This document shows, piece by piece, positions 13,291-20,774 of a stretch of DNA of 25,831 bases. Every line of letters begins with the position of its first letter. The first letter of the stretch is position 1. The translations under genes and the position numbers were made by a program. The notes beneath the pieces are model-generated. The model had not been told where the DNA came from and searched no databases. It worked only from the letters and a program-made list of their open reading frames with translations. Source of the stretch: Clostridium sp. (GTDB lineage: Bacteria > Bacillota > Clostridia > Lachnospirales > Lachnospiraceae); assembly GCA_023664325.1 (NCBI GenBank), contig JAMPFS010000041.1, positions 1 to 25,831 of the forward strand, in the 5' to 3' direction.

Positions 13291-15342
13291 ATGGAAAAAG
13301 AGAAGGAGACGGTATTAGCGTGTCAGATTATGGATATGTCGGAGCAGGTCATGGTAGTGTTTGCGCCAGATGATTTTTCTATAATCTATGCGAATGAGAA
13401 GGCAAAAAATATTTTTGGGAATAATATAATGGAACTTACCTGTTATCAGGGGTTTGATACCAGAACCCGTCCCTGTATGGATTGTCCGTTCATGAACCTG
13501 AAAGTTGGCGAGGAATACATTACCGAAAGATACTATGAATCCTTTGACTTGAAAGTAAGGGTGAAGGGAAGCGGTTTTGTATGGGAAGACGGCAGAAGGG
13601 TCATATTGTGCGCAATACAGGATTCGGAATCCCTGATGCTGGCAAAGAGGGAAAAAGAACTCTTAAGCGAACAACAGTATAAGGAGAAACTGCGGCTTTC
13701 CGGAGAGTTGTACCAAACGGTTGTAAGCCAGCTTAAAACAATTGTATTTGAATATAATTATGAAGAGAAGACATCTTATGTATCCCCGCTATTTAAGGAA
13801 CGATTTGGCGTAGAGGATATTTTTGATGTGAATTTTTTGAAAGGTGAAGATACCAAAGCACTGATTTATCAGGAGGATTTGTCAGTTTATGAGCTGTTGT
13901 TCAAAGACCGGGTGGATGATTTTCGTGAAATTACATGCAGGTTATGTGAGAAGAGCGGCAGGGTGGCATGGTACAGGGTTTGTATTCAGTTTATCCGGGA
14001 TGAGCAGCATAATATTATACGCACCATTGGAACACTAAAAGATGTGGACGAGCTTGTGAAATCGCATGAGACAATTCGTTATCGGTCAGAGTATGATACG
14101 TTGACAGGTTTGTATAATGCGACCAGATTCTACATTGATGCGGGAAATGCAGTATTAGAGGAAGGTGTCAAACATGCGGTGATTTCTTTTGACATTGACC
14201 GCTTTAAAATGATTAATGATCTGTTTGGAATGAAAGCAGGGGATGATGTGCTTTGCCATGTGGCAGATGTGTTAAAAAGTACGCTTCCGGTGGGAAGTAT
14301 ATGCTGCCGTGTCCATTCCGATGTATTTTTTGTATGCATTGCCTACACAAAAAAGGGTGATATTATTAAGCTGATTGAAAAAATCCGCAAAGCAATTTAC
14401 AAAAATGAGTTTGCTTTTGATATCAATACCAGTTTTGGCGTGTATCTTGTGCAGGACAGAGCAGTTCCAATTAATTTGATGTGTGACCGGGCAACCCTGG
14501 CAGGACGGACGGTTAAGAGCAGCGCTATGAAGTTTTGCGCATTTTATGATGAGCAGTACCGGGTAGAAATGCTGAAGACAACGGAGATTGAGAGAGATAT
14601 GACGGCTGCGCTCGCCGGTAAGCAATTTGTGATGTATTTACAGCCGAAGTACAATCTGGCATCCGGCAAAATCTGCGGCGCGGAGGTGCTTTCACGGTGG
14701 AAGCATCCGCTGAAAGGCTTGATTCAGCCCAATGATTTTATTCCCCTGTTTGAGCGGAACGGATTCATTTTGCGGCTGGATGAATATATGTGGGAAGAGG
14801 CATGTAAAGCGCTTGCCATGTGGCGCAGTGAGGGAAAAGAGCCGGTGCCATTATCCGTGAATATCTCCCGTTATCATATTAGTAATAATGATTTGGTTTC
14901 CGTATGGAGAAAACTGCTCCGAAAATATGGCATAAAGCCATCCGATTTAACATTAGAGATTACGGAGACGTTTTTCTATGATTCAGATGATTTATATGAT
15001 GTATTAAAGGAGCTTCAGAATATGGGATTTAAGCTGGAGGTGGATGATTTTGGAGCGGGATACTCATCGCTTAATATGATTCGCCATATTCCGGTTAATA
15101 CCATTAAAATTGACAAGGATTTTCTGGACAAGAAGCTGTCAACAGACAAAGGAAAGATTGTTATCAGTCATACCATTGCTATGGCAAAGGATTTGCAGCT
15201 TTCTGTTGTGGCAGAAGGTGTGGAGACAAAGGAACATGTTGATTTTCTGAAATCCTCCGCCTGTGATATCGCACAGGGTTATTACTTTGCAAAACCAATG
15301 CCATTAGAGGAATTTAGCCAATTATGTTATGGCGATAAATAG
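13291..15342 (+). CDS. PAS-GGDEF-EAL c-di-GMP phosphodiesterase (GGDEF inactive)
   Basis: The ATG at 13291 follows GAGGG at normal spacing; an in-frame TTG at 13246 lies within the leader hairpins and is less likely. The protein has 683 residues. Residues about 1-115 form a PAS-like sensor with a PCMDCP Cys pair, about 145-245 a second PAS, 255-400 a GGDEF domain and 425-675 an EAL domain. In the GGDEF domain the signature is HSDVF (342-346), so it should not make c-di-GMP but may still bind GTP and regulate. The EAL domain has its expected residues: EVL at 465-467, the Asn of VNIS, ITET, DDFGAGYSS, Lys in TIKIDKDF, Glu in VAEGVET and Gln in AQGYYFAKPM. It should hydrolyse c-di-GMP to pGpG in the cytoplasm; no membrane segment is seen. 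Expression is probably controlled through the structured leader. Confidence 0.9.
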   Translation: MEKEKETVLACQIMDMSEQVMVVFAPDDFSIIYANEKAKNIFGNNIMELTCYQGFDTRTRPCMDCPFMNLKVGEEYITERYYESFDLKVRVKGSGFVWEDGRRVILCAIQDSESLMLAKREKELLSEQQYKEKLRLSGELYQTVVSQLKTIVFEYNYEEKTSYVSPLFKERFGVEDIFDVNFLKGEDTKALIYQEDLSVYELLFKDRVDDFREITCRLCEKSGRVAWYRVCIQFIRDEQHNIIRTIGTLKDVDELVKSHETIRYRSEYDTLTGLYNATRFYIDAGNAVLEEGVKHAVISFDIDRFKMINDLFGMKAGDDVLCHVADVLKSTLPVGSICCRVHSDVFFVCIAYTKKGDIIKLIEKIRKAIYKNEFAFDINTSFGVYLVQDRAVPINLMCDRATLAGRTVKSSAMKFCAFYDEQYRVEMLKTTEIERDMTAALAGKQFVMYLQPKYNLASGKICGAEVLSRWKHPLKGLIQPNDFIPLFERNGFILRLDEYMWEEACKALAMWRSEGKEPVPLSVNISRYHISNNDLVSVWRKLLRKYGIKPSDLTLEITETFFYDSDDLYDVLKELQNMGFKLEVDDFGAGYSSLNMIRHIPVNTIKIDKDFLDKKLSTDKGKIVISHTIAMAKDLQLSVVAEGVETKEHVDFLKSSACDIAQGYYFAKPMPLEEFSQLCYGDK

Positions 15343-15388
15343 AAAGTTGTCTATAATTTAAAAAAATTACATTTTTTTCCAGTATAAC

Positions 15389-15417
15389 TTGACATGTCAT
15401 ATATCATGTTGTATATT
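15389..15417 (+). promoter_or_regulatory. Sigma-A promoter of the acyl carrier protein gene
   Basis: TTGACA at 15389-15394, a 17-base spacer and TATATT at 15412-15417. ACATG and CATGT inverted arms lie in and next to the -35/spacer (15391-15409), a possible operator. Ribosome binding site AAAGGAGAA is just before the ATG at 15478. Confidence 0.75.
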
Positions 15418-15477
15418 TTGTTTGAAAGAGGGTTATTCATAGATAGCCGGGAATAAACAATTAAAGGAGAATGGATT

Positions 15478-15711
15478 ATGTTAGAGAAGATGAAAGAAAT
15501 TATCGCTGAGCAGCTTAGCGTAGATGCGGGCGAAATCGAATTAACCTCAAACTTCAAGGAGGATTTAGGCGCTGATTCCTTAGATTTATTTGAATTAGTT
15601 ATGGCTCTTGAAGAAGAATATGATGTTGAGATCCCTGCTGAAGAGTTGGAGAGTATCGCAACAGTTGAAGATGTCATGGAGTACTTAAAGGCCCATGGAG
15701 TGGAAGCTTAA
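15478..15711 (+). CDS. acpP: Acyl carrier protein
   Basis: This 77-residue acidic protein has the standard four-helix ACP pattern. Ser34 in GADSLDLFELVMALEEEY is the site where 4'-phosphopantetheine is attached; the following helix II (LDLFELVMALEEEYDVEIP) is typical of fatty-acid-synthesis ACPs. It carries growing acyl chains as thioesters for type II fatty acid synthesis in the cytoplasm. It stands alone, with its own strong promoter and a large hairpin after the stop, rather than inside a fab cluster. This could be an additional ACP; Clostridia often have more than one, and the main copy usually sits with fabD/fabG/fabF. The gene symbol is therefore tentative. Confidence 0.88.
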   Translation: MLEKMKEIIAEQLSVDAGEIELTSNFKEDLGADSLDLFELVMALEEEYDVEIPAEELESIATVEDVMEYLKAHGVEA

Positions 15712-15730
15712 ACCGTTATAAATAATATCC

Positions 15731-15781
15731 GGAAGGCTGTCGGGAGAGGTAGATTCATCTGCCATCGAACGGCAGCCTTCC
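15731..15781 (+). terminator. Large hairpin after the acyl carrier protein gene
   Basis: GGAAGGCTGTCG at 15731-15742 pairs with CGGCAGCCTTCC at 15770-15781 (12 bp, one wobble). An inner hairpin pairs 15748-15753 with 15758-15763. No T-run follows on the plus strand, so it may be an RNA 3'-end stabiliser or an atypical terminator. Confidence 0.5.
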
Positions 15782-15787
15782 TGCATG

Positions 15788-15825
15788 AAAAAAGCTTTGC
15801 ACGGGTTTCCAATCCCGCACAAAGC
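15788..15825 (-). terminator. Minus-strand terminator after the small Cys-rich gene
   Basis: Arms 15825-15814 and 15805-15794 form 12 bp with two G-U pairs on the minus-strand RNA, followed by TTTTTT (15793-15788). On the plus-strand RNA the same two positions are C-A mismatches, so the hairpin is clearly built for minus-strand transcription. Confidence 0.8.
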
Positions 15826-15840
15826 CTTCTGACAGTTTTT

Positions 15841-16014
15841 CTAAATTTGATGTCTCACTACAGCATATTCATCATCCAGCCGGAAAAAGGAGCAGTCTGT
15901 ATTTCTTCCCTGAAGAAATTTAACCATATCGTCCTCGTCAAGGCTGACATCACACTCATAACATTCCGATTCTTCATCATAAATATAGTGAACGCACTGG
16001 TCGCATAAATCCAT
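15841..16014 (-). CDS. Small Cys-containing acidic protein (DUF6472-like)
   Basis: The 57-residue protein starts at the ATG at 16014, with GGAGG ten bases upstream. It is very acidic in the middle and has four Cys in a CDQC...CYEC arrangement (Cys4, Cys7, Cys18, Cys21) plus Cys41. The paired CxxC sets suggest a zinc or iron-sulfur binding knuckle. It reads MDLCDQCVHYIYDEESEC at the start and ends in RHQI. From memory it resembles a short, conserved Lachnospiraceae family annotated DUF6472; I could not check this. It follows the lipoprotein gene at 16056 by 41 bases on the same strand and ends just before a terminator, so the two form one transcript. Function unknown. Confidence 0.75.
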   Translation of the reverse strand: MDLCDQCVHYIYDEESECYECDVSLDEDDMVKFLQGRNTDCSFFRLDDEYAVVRHQI

Positions 16015-16055
16015 ATCTGCTGCCTCCGTTTCTACGCATGGAATGAATCATATAT

Positions 16056-16697
16056 TTATTGATTCTCGACATCTAATAACTCATATACAAGATTCTGTAA
16101 GTCGTTCGTATCTAATGTATAGGTTTTCGGGCTGCTTGAAGTAAGTGGCACACTGACATTTGTTGTTACAGCTTCACCATACTCCGGATTTGCAACTTTA
16201 TCACTGATGTAGTCGTACATGAAATCTAAAATAACAGCGTAGATTTCATCCGCAGAGGCATCCGCATGCTCATCATAATAATTTGTGGCAAATTCGTCTG
16301 CTGCGGCATCCATGCCATCAAACACTGTTAATTTGTAAGTTGTCACGGGAACCGTAAAAGAGTTGTCATCATTTTTGGTTGCCTCGCCGACCTCGTATTT
16401 ACATGCTTTATACATGTCAATAAAAAGCCCTTTAAACTTTTCCTTCTGTTCATCCGAAACACTGTATCCCGATTCTAAGGCATTCACCTCTGACTGAATC
16501 AGCTGGTCATAAGCGGCACGAGCATCCTCCTCAGAAGAGTTTGTCATTTCTATATATGTAGCAAACTCTCCATGAAAACTTGCATCTAAGCAGGACTGAA
16601 CATAGCGGCTTGCATCAAATTCGGTACAGCCGGTGAGCATACATCCCACTACAAAAGTAAATAACAAGAAAATACTGAGTTTCTTTTGGTTTTTCAT
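16056..16697 (-). CDS. Lipoprotein, DUF5105-like
   Basis: The protein has 213 residues with a GGAGG site before the ATG. The signal peptide ends in a perfect lipobox LTGC (Cys24), giving a membrane-anchored surface protein. The mature part is helical and acidic: FDASRYVQSCLDASFHGEFA, then SSEEDARAAYDQLI and SVSDEQKEKFKGLFIDMYK, followed by a beta-rich middle (SFTVPVTTYKLTVF) and a second helical part. This layout matches Firmicute lipoproteins annotated DUF5105 (from memory). No catalytic motif is visible. A strong terminator separates it from the cellobiose phosphorylase gene upstream, and no clear promoter is seen in the 50 bases between them, so read-through may supply part of its expression. 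Confidence 0.8.
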   Translation of the reverse strand: MKNQKKLSIFLLFTFVVGCMLTGCTEFDASRYVQSCLDASFHGEFATYIEMTNSSEEDARAAYDQLIQSEVNALESGYSVSDEQKEKFKGLFIDMYKACKYEVGEATKNDDNSFTVPVTTYKLTVFDGMDAAADEFATNYYDEHADASADEIYAVILDFMYDYISDKVANPEYGEAVTTNVSVPLTSSSPKTYTLDTNDLQNLVYELLDVENQ

Positions 16698-16743
16698 AAA
16701 ATTCTCCTCCTTATCGTTTGCAACTGTCTGGTTTGTAATTATG

Positions 16744-16773
16744 AAAAGTGAGTCAGCCAGGTGGCTGACTCAC
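16744..16773 (-). terminator. Terminator of the cellobiose phosphorylase gene
   Basis: GTGAGTCAGCC at 16748-16758 and GGCTGACTCAC at 16763-16773 form a perfect 11-bp stem with a 4-base loop. On the minus strand it is followed by TTTT (16747-16744). It lies 28 bases after the stop codon. Confidence 0.85.
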
Positions 16774-16800
16774 CAGTTATGATAAAATCGCTATACGGGA

Positions 16801-19260
16801 TTAGCCCATCACTACTTCAACAGTATGAGTTTTACCATCACCAAATGCAGGAAGCACATTGCCCTCGATTGCATTTCCGTCAACGGTTACACTCTTAATA
16901 CCTTTATTTACATGATCAGGGTTTGAAACCTTGATATCATAGGTAGCGCCACGGAACTGACGGGAAGCGGTTAAACCATCCCATTCGGCAGGAATGGAAG
17001 GATCAATCTTAAGACCATCCCAGTCAGGCTGCACACCTAAAATATACTGTGAAATTGCTACAAAGTTCCATGCAGCAGTACCTGTCAGCCAGGAGTTTTT
17101 GCCCTCGCCAAAGCGGTCTGCATCTTTACCGGCAATCATCTGTCCATATACATAAGGTTCTGTTCTGTGAAGATCGGAAATTTCCTCATTGAAAGCCGGA
17201 GCAATCTTGGAATAATACTCAAATGCTTTATCTCCACGACCGGCATAAGCTTCTGCACAGATAATCCACGCATTGTTGTGACAGAAGATACCGGCATTTT
17301 CCTTATATCCACCCGGATAGGTTGAAATCTCACCATACTTCACATAATATTTTGTGAAAGCAGGGTTGTTAAGGACAAGACCGTGTTTTGTATTCAGATA
17401 CTTGTCGATTGCGTTCAGAGTCTTGATATCAGCGCCTTCCTCTTTGCCAATCTCGGACATAACAGCAAATCCCTGTGGTTCAATGAAAATCTTACCCTCT
17501 TCACATTCCTTAGAACCCATTTTCTGTCCTTCGTTATCGTAGGCACGCAGGAACCAGTCGCCGTCAAACGCATGCTCCATAACATTCTTTTTCATTTTGT
17601 CAATTTCAGCCTGTGCTTTGGCAGCCTCGTCATTCATTCCCTTGTGTTTTAAAATGTCCACAAAGGCAGGCCCTGTGTATGTAAATAAGGTTGCAACCAT
17701 TACTGATTCCGCAGTTTTGGAATAACCGCCCTCTGCTGCAAACAACGGTGATGTATAGGTCTGGAAGCTCTCACCCGGCTGCTCAGAATAGCAGGAAAGG
17801 TTAATACAGTCATTCCAGTCAGCGCGCATTGCGAGCGGAAGCCCGTGAGGGCCAACATTTTCTACAATATGATAGAAGGAAACCATTAAATGATCTAACA
17901 TTGGCTTTGCCTTTGATTCGTCATTGTCATATGGCACCATCTCATCCAGAATCGACCAGTCACCACTCTCCTTGATGTATGCGGCAACAGAAAGGATCAT
18001 CCATAACGGATCATCAGAGAAGTTACCACCGAGGTCGGAATTACCTTTCTTGGTAAGCGGCTGATACTGATGATAGCATCCGCCATCCGGAAGCTGGGTA
18101 GAAGCAAGGTCGATCAGTCTTTCTCTTGCACGGTCTGGAATCTGGTGAACGAAACCAAGTAAATCCTGGTTTGAGTCACGGAAGCCCATTCCTCTTCCGA
18201 TACCGGATTCAAAGTAAGATGCGGAACGGGAAAGATTAAAGGTAACCATACATTGATACTGGTTCCAAATATTAACCATACGGTTTACCTTCTCATCCGG
18301 AGTGTTTACAGTATAAATTCCAAGAAGCTTATCCCATGCTGCCTTAAGCTCTGCAAGTCCGGCAGCGACCTTCTCCGGTGTATTGTACTTTTCAATCATG
18401 GCATGGGCAACTTCTTTATTCAAAGTCTTGCCGTCAGCCTCAAATTTTTTGTCTACCGGATTCTCAGCGTAGCCAAGAATGAAGATCAGGTTTTTGCTTT
18501 CGCCAGCAGCCAGAGTAATCTCTTTGTAGTGGGAAGCAATTGGTGACCAGCCATCAGCAACAGAGTTTGAAGCCTGTCCGGCGGTTACTACCTGTGGATC
18601 ACCAAATCCATTGTATAGACCAATGAAGCTCTCACGATCCGTGTCATAACCATCAATATCTGTATTCACTGTGTAGAATGCATAGTGGTTACGTCTTTCA
18701 TTGTACTCTGTTCTATGATAAATGGTAGAACCTTCAATCTCGACACGTCCTGTGTTGAAGTTTCTCTGGAAGTTCGTGGTATCATCCTGAGCATCCCATA
18801 AACACCACTCAACAAATGAAAATAATTTAATTGTCTTTGGTGTACTGCCTTCATTGGTAATTACGAAATTCTGAACTTCACCTGTGTAATTCTGAGGAAC
18901 GAAGAAAGTTACCTCTGCTTTGATATCATTCTTCTTACCGGTAATCTGTGTGTAACCCATACCATGACGACATTCATAGGAATCAAGTTCTGTCTTTACC
19001 GGAGACCATCCCGGCGCCCAGGTTGTCTCGCCATCCTTGATGTAGAAGTAACGTCCGCCCATATCAACCGGAACATTGTTATAACGATAACGGGTAATTC
19101 TTCTGAGACGGGCATCTTTATAGAAGCTGTAACCGCCTGCTGTGTTGGAAATCAATGAGAAGAAATCCTGTGTACCTAAGTAATTAATCCACGGATATGG
19201 AGTCTTAGGTGATGTGATGACATATTCTTTGTTGGCATCATCAAAGTAACCAAATTTCAT
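16801..19260 (-). CDS. Cellobiose phosphorylase (GH94)
   Basis: The 819-residue enzyme starts at the ATG at 19260, where the family start MKFGYFDDANKEYVIT lies; a 35-residue in-frame extension upstream is not protein-like. The GAGAGG site is about 10 bases ahead. It splits cellobiose with phosphate into glucose 1-phosphate and glucose in the cytoplasm. The N-terminal half (PKTPYPWINYLGTQDFFSLI, RYRYNNVPVDMGGRYFYI) is close to what I recall of clostridial cellobiose phosphorylases. The (alpha/alpha)6 catalytic barrel carries GFRDSNQDLLG and RADWNDCINL, where Asp484 is the expected general acid. There is no N-terminal extension as in cellodextrin phosphorylases. It is transcribed alone with its own promoter, a 145-base leader and a terminator. 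No cellobiose transporter is nearby. Confidence 0.92.
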   Translation of the reverse strand: MKFGYFDDANKEYVITSPKTPYPWINYLGTQDFFSLISNTAGGYSFYKDARLRRITRYRYNNVPVDMGGRYFYIKDGETTWAPGWSPVKTELDSYECRHGMGYTQITGKKNDIKAEVTFFVPQNYTGEVQNFVITNEGSTPKTIKLFSFVEWCLWDAQDDTTNFQRNFNTGRVEIEGSTIYHRTEYNERRNHYAFYTVNTDIDGYDTDRESFIGLYNGFGDPQVVTAGQASNSVADGWSPIASHYKEITLAAGESKNLIFILGYAENPVDKKFEADGKTLNKEVAHAMIEKYNTPEKVAAGLAELKAAWDKLLGIYTVNTPDEKVNRMVNIWNQYQCMVTFNLSRSASYFESGIGRGMGFRDSNQDLLGFVHQIPDRARERLIDLASTQLPDGGCYHQYQPLTKKGNSDLGGNFSDDPLWMILSVAAYIKESGDWSILDEMVPYDNDESKAKPMLDHLMVSFYHIVENVGPHGLPLAMRADWNDCINLSCYSEQPGESFQTYTSPLFAAEGGYSKTAESVMVATLFTYTGPAFVDILKHKGMNDEAAKAQAEIDKMKKNVMEHAFDGDWFLRAYDNEGQKMGSKECEEGKIFIEPQGFAVMSEIGKEEGADIKTLNAIDKYLNTKHGLVLNNPAFTKYYVKYGEISTYPGGYKENAGIFCHNNAWIICAEAYAGRGDKAFEYYSKIAPAFNEEISDLHRTEPYVYGQMIAGKDADRFGEGKNSWLTGTAAWNFVAISQYILGVQPDWDGLKIDPSIPAEWDGLTASRQFRGATYDIKVSNPDHVNKGIKSVTVDGNAIEGNVLPAFGDGKTHTVEVVMG

Positions 19261-19381
19261 GTTTGTAATACCTCTCTTTCTCTTAGTAGGCTTAACTTCC
19301 GTTCCCCCTTTATCCCGACCAGCGTATGATGCGGTACATGAACGGTCCGGATGAAACCTCCCCATTATGTATGCATTATCA

Positions 19382-19392
19382 GGTTCCGAACC
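19382..19392. promoter_or_regulatory. Candidate operator in the cellobiose phosphorylase leader
   Basis: GGTTC-C-GAACC is an 11-base inverted repeat, flanked by CCGG on one side. It lies about 14-24 bases after the predicted transcription start of the minus-strand gene, a usual place for a repressor. Which regulator binds is unknown. Confidence 0.35.
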
Positions 19393-19412
19393 GGAAAAAG
19401 CCGTATGCTGAC

Positions 19413-19441
19413 ATTATATAATAAAACTGTACAAAACACAA
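19413..19441 (-). promoter_or_regulatory. Promoter of the cellobiose phosphorylase gene
   Basis: On the minus strand TTGTGT (19441-19436), a 17-base spacer and TATAAT (19418-19413). The 145-base leader that follows contains an inverted repeat and a possible CCGGACC/GGTCGGG hairpin. Confidence 0.65.
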
Positions 19442-19461
19442 GGAGAAAGGCATTTTGGTAC

Positions 19462-19490
19462 GCATGAAATACAAATCCTTTTCATACAAT
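19462..19490 (+). promoter_or_regulatory. SigE-like sporulation promoter before the CotS-like gene
   Basis: CATACAAT at 19483-19490 is a full match to the mother-cell SigE -10 (CATACANT). GCAT at 19462-19465, 14 bases upstream of it counted from the end of the 7-base -35, matches the first part of the SigE -35. No sigma-A promoter is evident in the 100 bases before the gene. Confidence 0.4.
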
Positions 19491-19540
19491 GGATTATCGG
19501 ATAGAAAACGATTAGTTCATAGTGTGAAGGGGATGTTTTT

Positions 19541-20734
19541 ATGTCAGAAAAACTAGCGGAGGTATTCGAACAGTATGATGTAGAGATACAGGGGATGCGC
19601 AAAGGACGTGGAGCAACCATTTTGACTACTACAGAAGGAACGTTGATTTTGGAGCCGTTTCGCGGCAGTATAATTCGTCTTGAACAGGAGTATGTGTTAA
19701 AACAGATTTTGGAAGCATGTGGTTTTAATAAGATGGATATGATTATTCCAAACCGGGATGGTATTTTGTTTACCTGTGATAAATATAGACAGCCATTTGT
19801 ATTAAAGAAGCACTTTGAAGGGAATGAGTGTGATATGTATTGCAGAGAGGAGATGGTTCGCTCGGTAAGACTGTTAGCGGATTTTCACCAGTATGGGAGA
19901 CAAATGGCGGCAGACTTTGACAAGGCATGGAAAATGCACCAGAGACAGAAGGAGGAACAGAGGGTCGCCGAGATACGCAGGGCATTTGAAAACGGTGAAG
20001 AACTGGAGAGAATTGCGCATATTTATGATATCCGGGAGAATATTCTGTTAGAAATGATAGCAAATGAAAAGATGAATGAACCATTGAAAGATGATGGGGA
20101 GGACAAGGAAATTCTTCCGGAAGAGGGAAGAGAAATTGCAGATGTATTTGAGCGGCACAACCGGGAATTGAAAAAGATTTATAAATATATAACGAAGGTA
20201 AAGAAAAAAAATGCCTTTGAAAATTTGTTTTTGCAGGTATTTGGGGAATATGTGAAACAGGGTGAGTACTGCCTTGAACAGTTGGCAGGGGAGGGAAAGG
20301 AAAGCCTTTGTTCCGTGGATCTGAAACATTTTGGGATTTGTCATGGCGCATTTAACCAGCACAATATTATTTTAGATAAGGATGATGGAGCTATTGTTCA
20401 TTTTGAGCGGTTTACGAAGGGAAACCAGTTAAATGATCTATACCAGTTTGCAAGAAAGGCAATGGAGAAAAATCATTTCAATTATGAATTGTTGTGGGAG
20501 CTGCTGACTGCCTATAGTGAGAAGAATCTGTTGTCAATGGAGGATTATCATTATATATATATTCTGTTCTCTTATCCAGAAAAATTCTGGAAAATTGCGA
20601 ATGGATATTACAATTCAAATAAGGCATTTTTATCACCAAAACACGTGGAAAAGCTGCAAAATGTGATTTTGCAGGAGACGGAAAAGAGGGAGATGCTAGA
20701 GAAATTTGGGGCTTTGCAAGCATGTGCGAATTAG
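19541..20734 (+). CDS. CotS-like spore-coat kinase homologue, probably inactive
   Basis: The 397-residue protein starts at an ATG behind AAGGGGATG. It has the layout of CotS/YutH-type proteins, which belong to the aminoglycoside-phosphotransferase kinase fold: an N-terminal lobe (YDVEIQGMRKGRGATILTTT, then EYVLKQILE), a central charged helical insert (about residues 125-215), and a C-terminal lobe with ICHGAFNQHNIIL and IVHFERFTKGNQLNDLYQF. In active kinases of the fold the catalytic Asp is in HGD and the metal-binding Asp in the later DFE; here they are Ala270 and His287. I infer a pseudokinase. CotS in B. subtilis is a spore coat component, and a SigE-like promoter lies upstream. The PEGA lipoprotein gene downstream has its own promoter. 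The CotS relation is likely; role in this organism is inferred. Confidence 0.72.
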   Translation: MSEKLAEVFEQYDVEIQGMRKGRGATILTTTEGTLILEPFRGSIIRLEQEYVLKQILEACGFNKMDMIIPNRDGILFTCDKYRQPFVLKKHFEGNECDMYCREEMVRSVRLLADFHQYGRQMAADFDKAWKMHQRQKEEQRVAEIRRAFENGEELERIAHIYDIRENILLEMIANEKMNEPLKDDGEDKEILPEEGREIADVFERHNRELKKIYKYITKVKKKNAFENLFLQVFGEYVKQGEYCLEQLAGEGKESLCSVDLKHFGICHGAFNQHNIILDKDDGAIVHFERFTKGNQLNDLYQFARKAMEKNHFNYELLWELLTAYSEKNLLSMEDYHYIYILFSYPEKFWKIANGYYNSNKAFLSPKHVEKLQNVILQETEKREMLEKFGALQACAN

Positions 20735-20741
20735 GTATAAT
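20714..20741 (+). promoter_or_regulatory. Sigma-A promoter of the PEGA lipoprotein gene
   Basis: TTGCAA at 20714-20719, a 16-base spacer and a perfect TATAAT at 20736-20741. The -35 overlaps the last codons of the CotS-like gene; the start codon follows 34 bases after the -10. Confidence 0.65.
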
Positions 20742-20774
20742 ATATTCATCATAATTTAAAAGGAAATGATATAC

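Noticed and set aside
15731..15781. Canonical intrinsic terminator of the acyl carrier protein gene
   Set aside because: The stem is strong, but no T-run follows on the plus strand, so I list it only as a hairpin with uncertain terminator role.
19261..19365. 35-residue N-terminal extension of cellobiose phosphorylase
   Set aside because: The family start is at 19260; the extension is basic and unlike protein, and it overlaps the leader.
19770..20351. 193-residue minus-strand frame opposite the CotS-like gene
   Set aside because: Composition (many Pro, Ser, His) is typical of an antisense shadow, and the plus-strand product has a recognisable fold.
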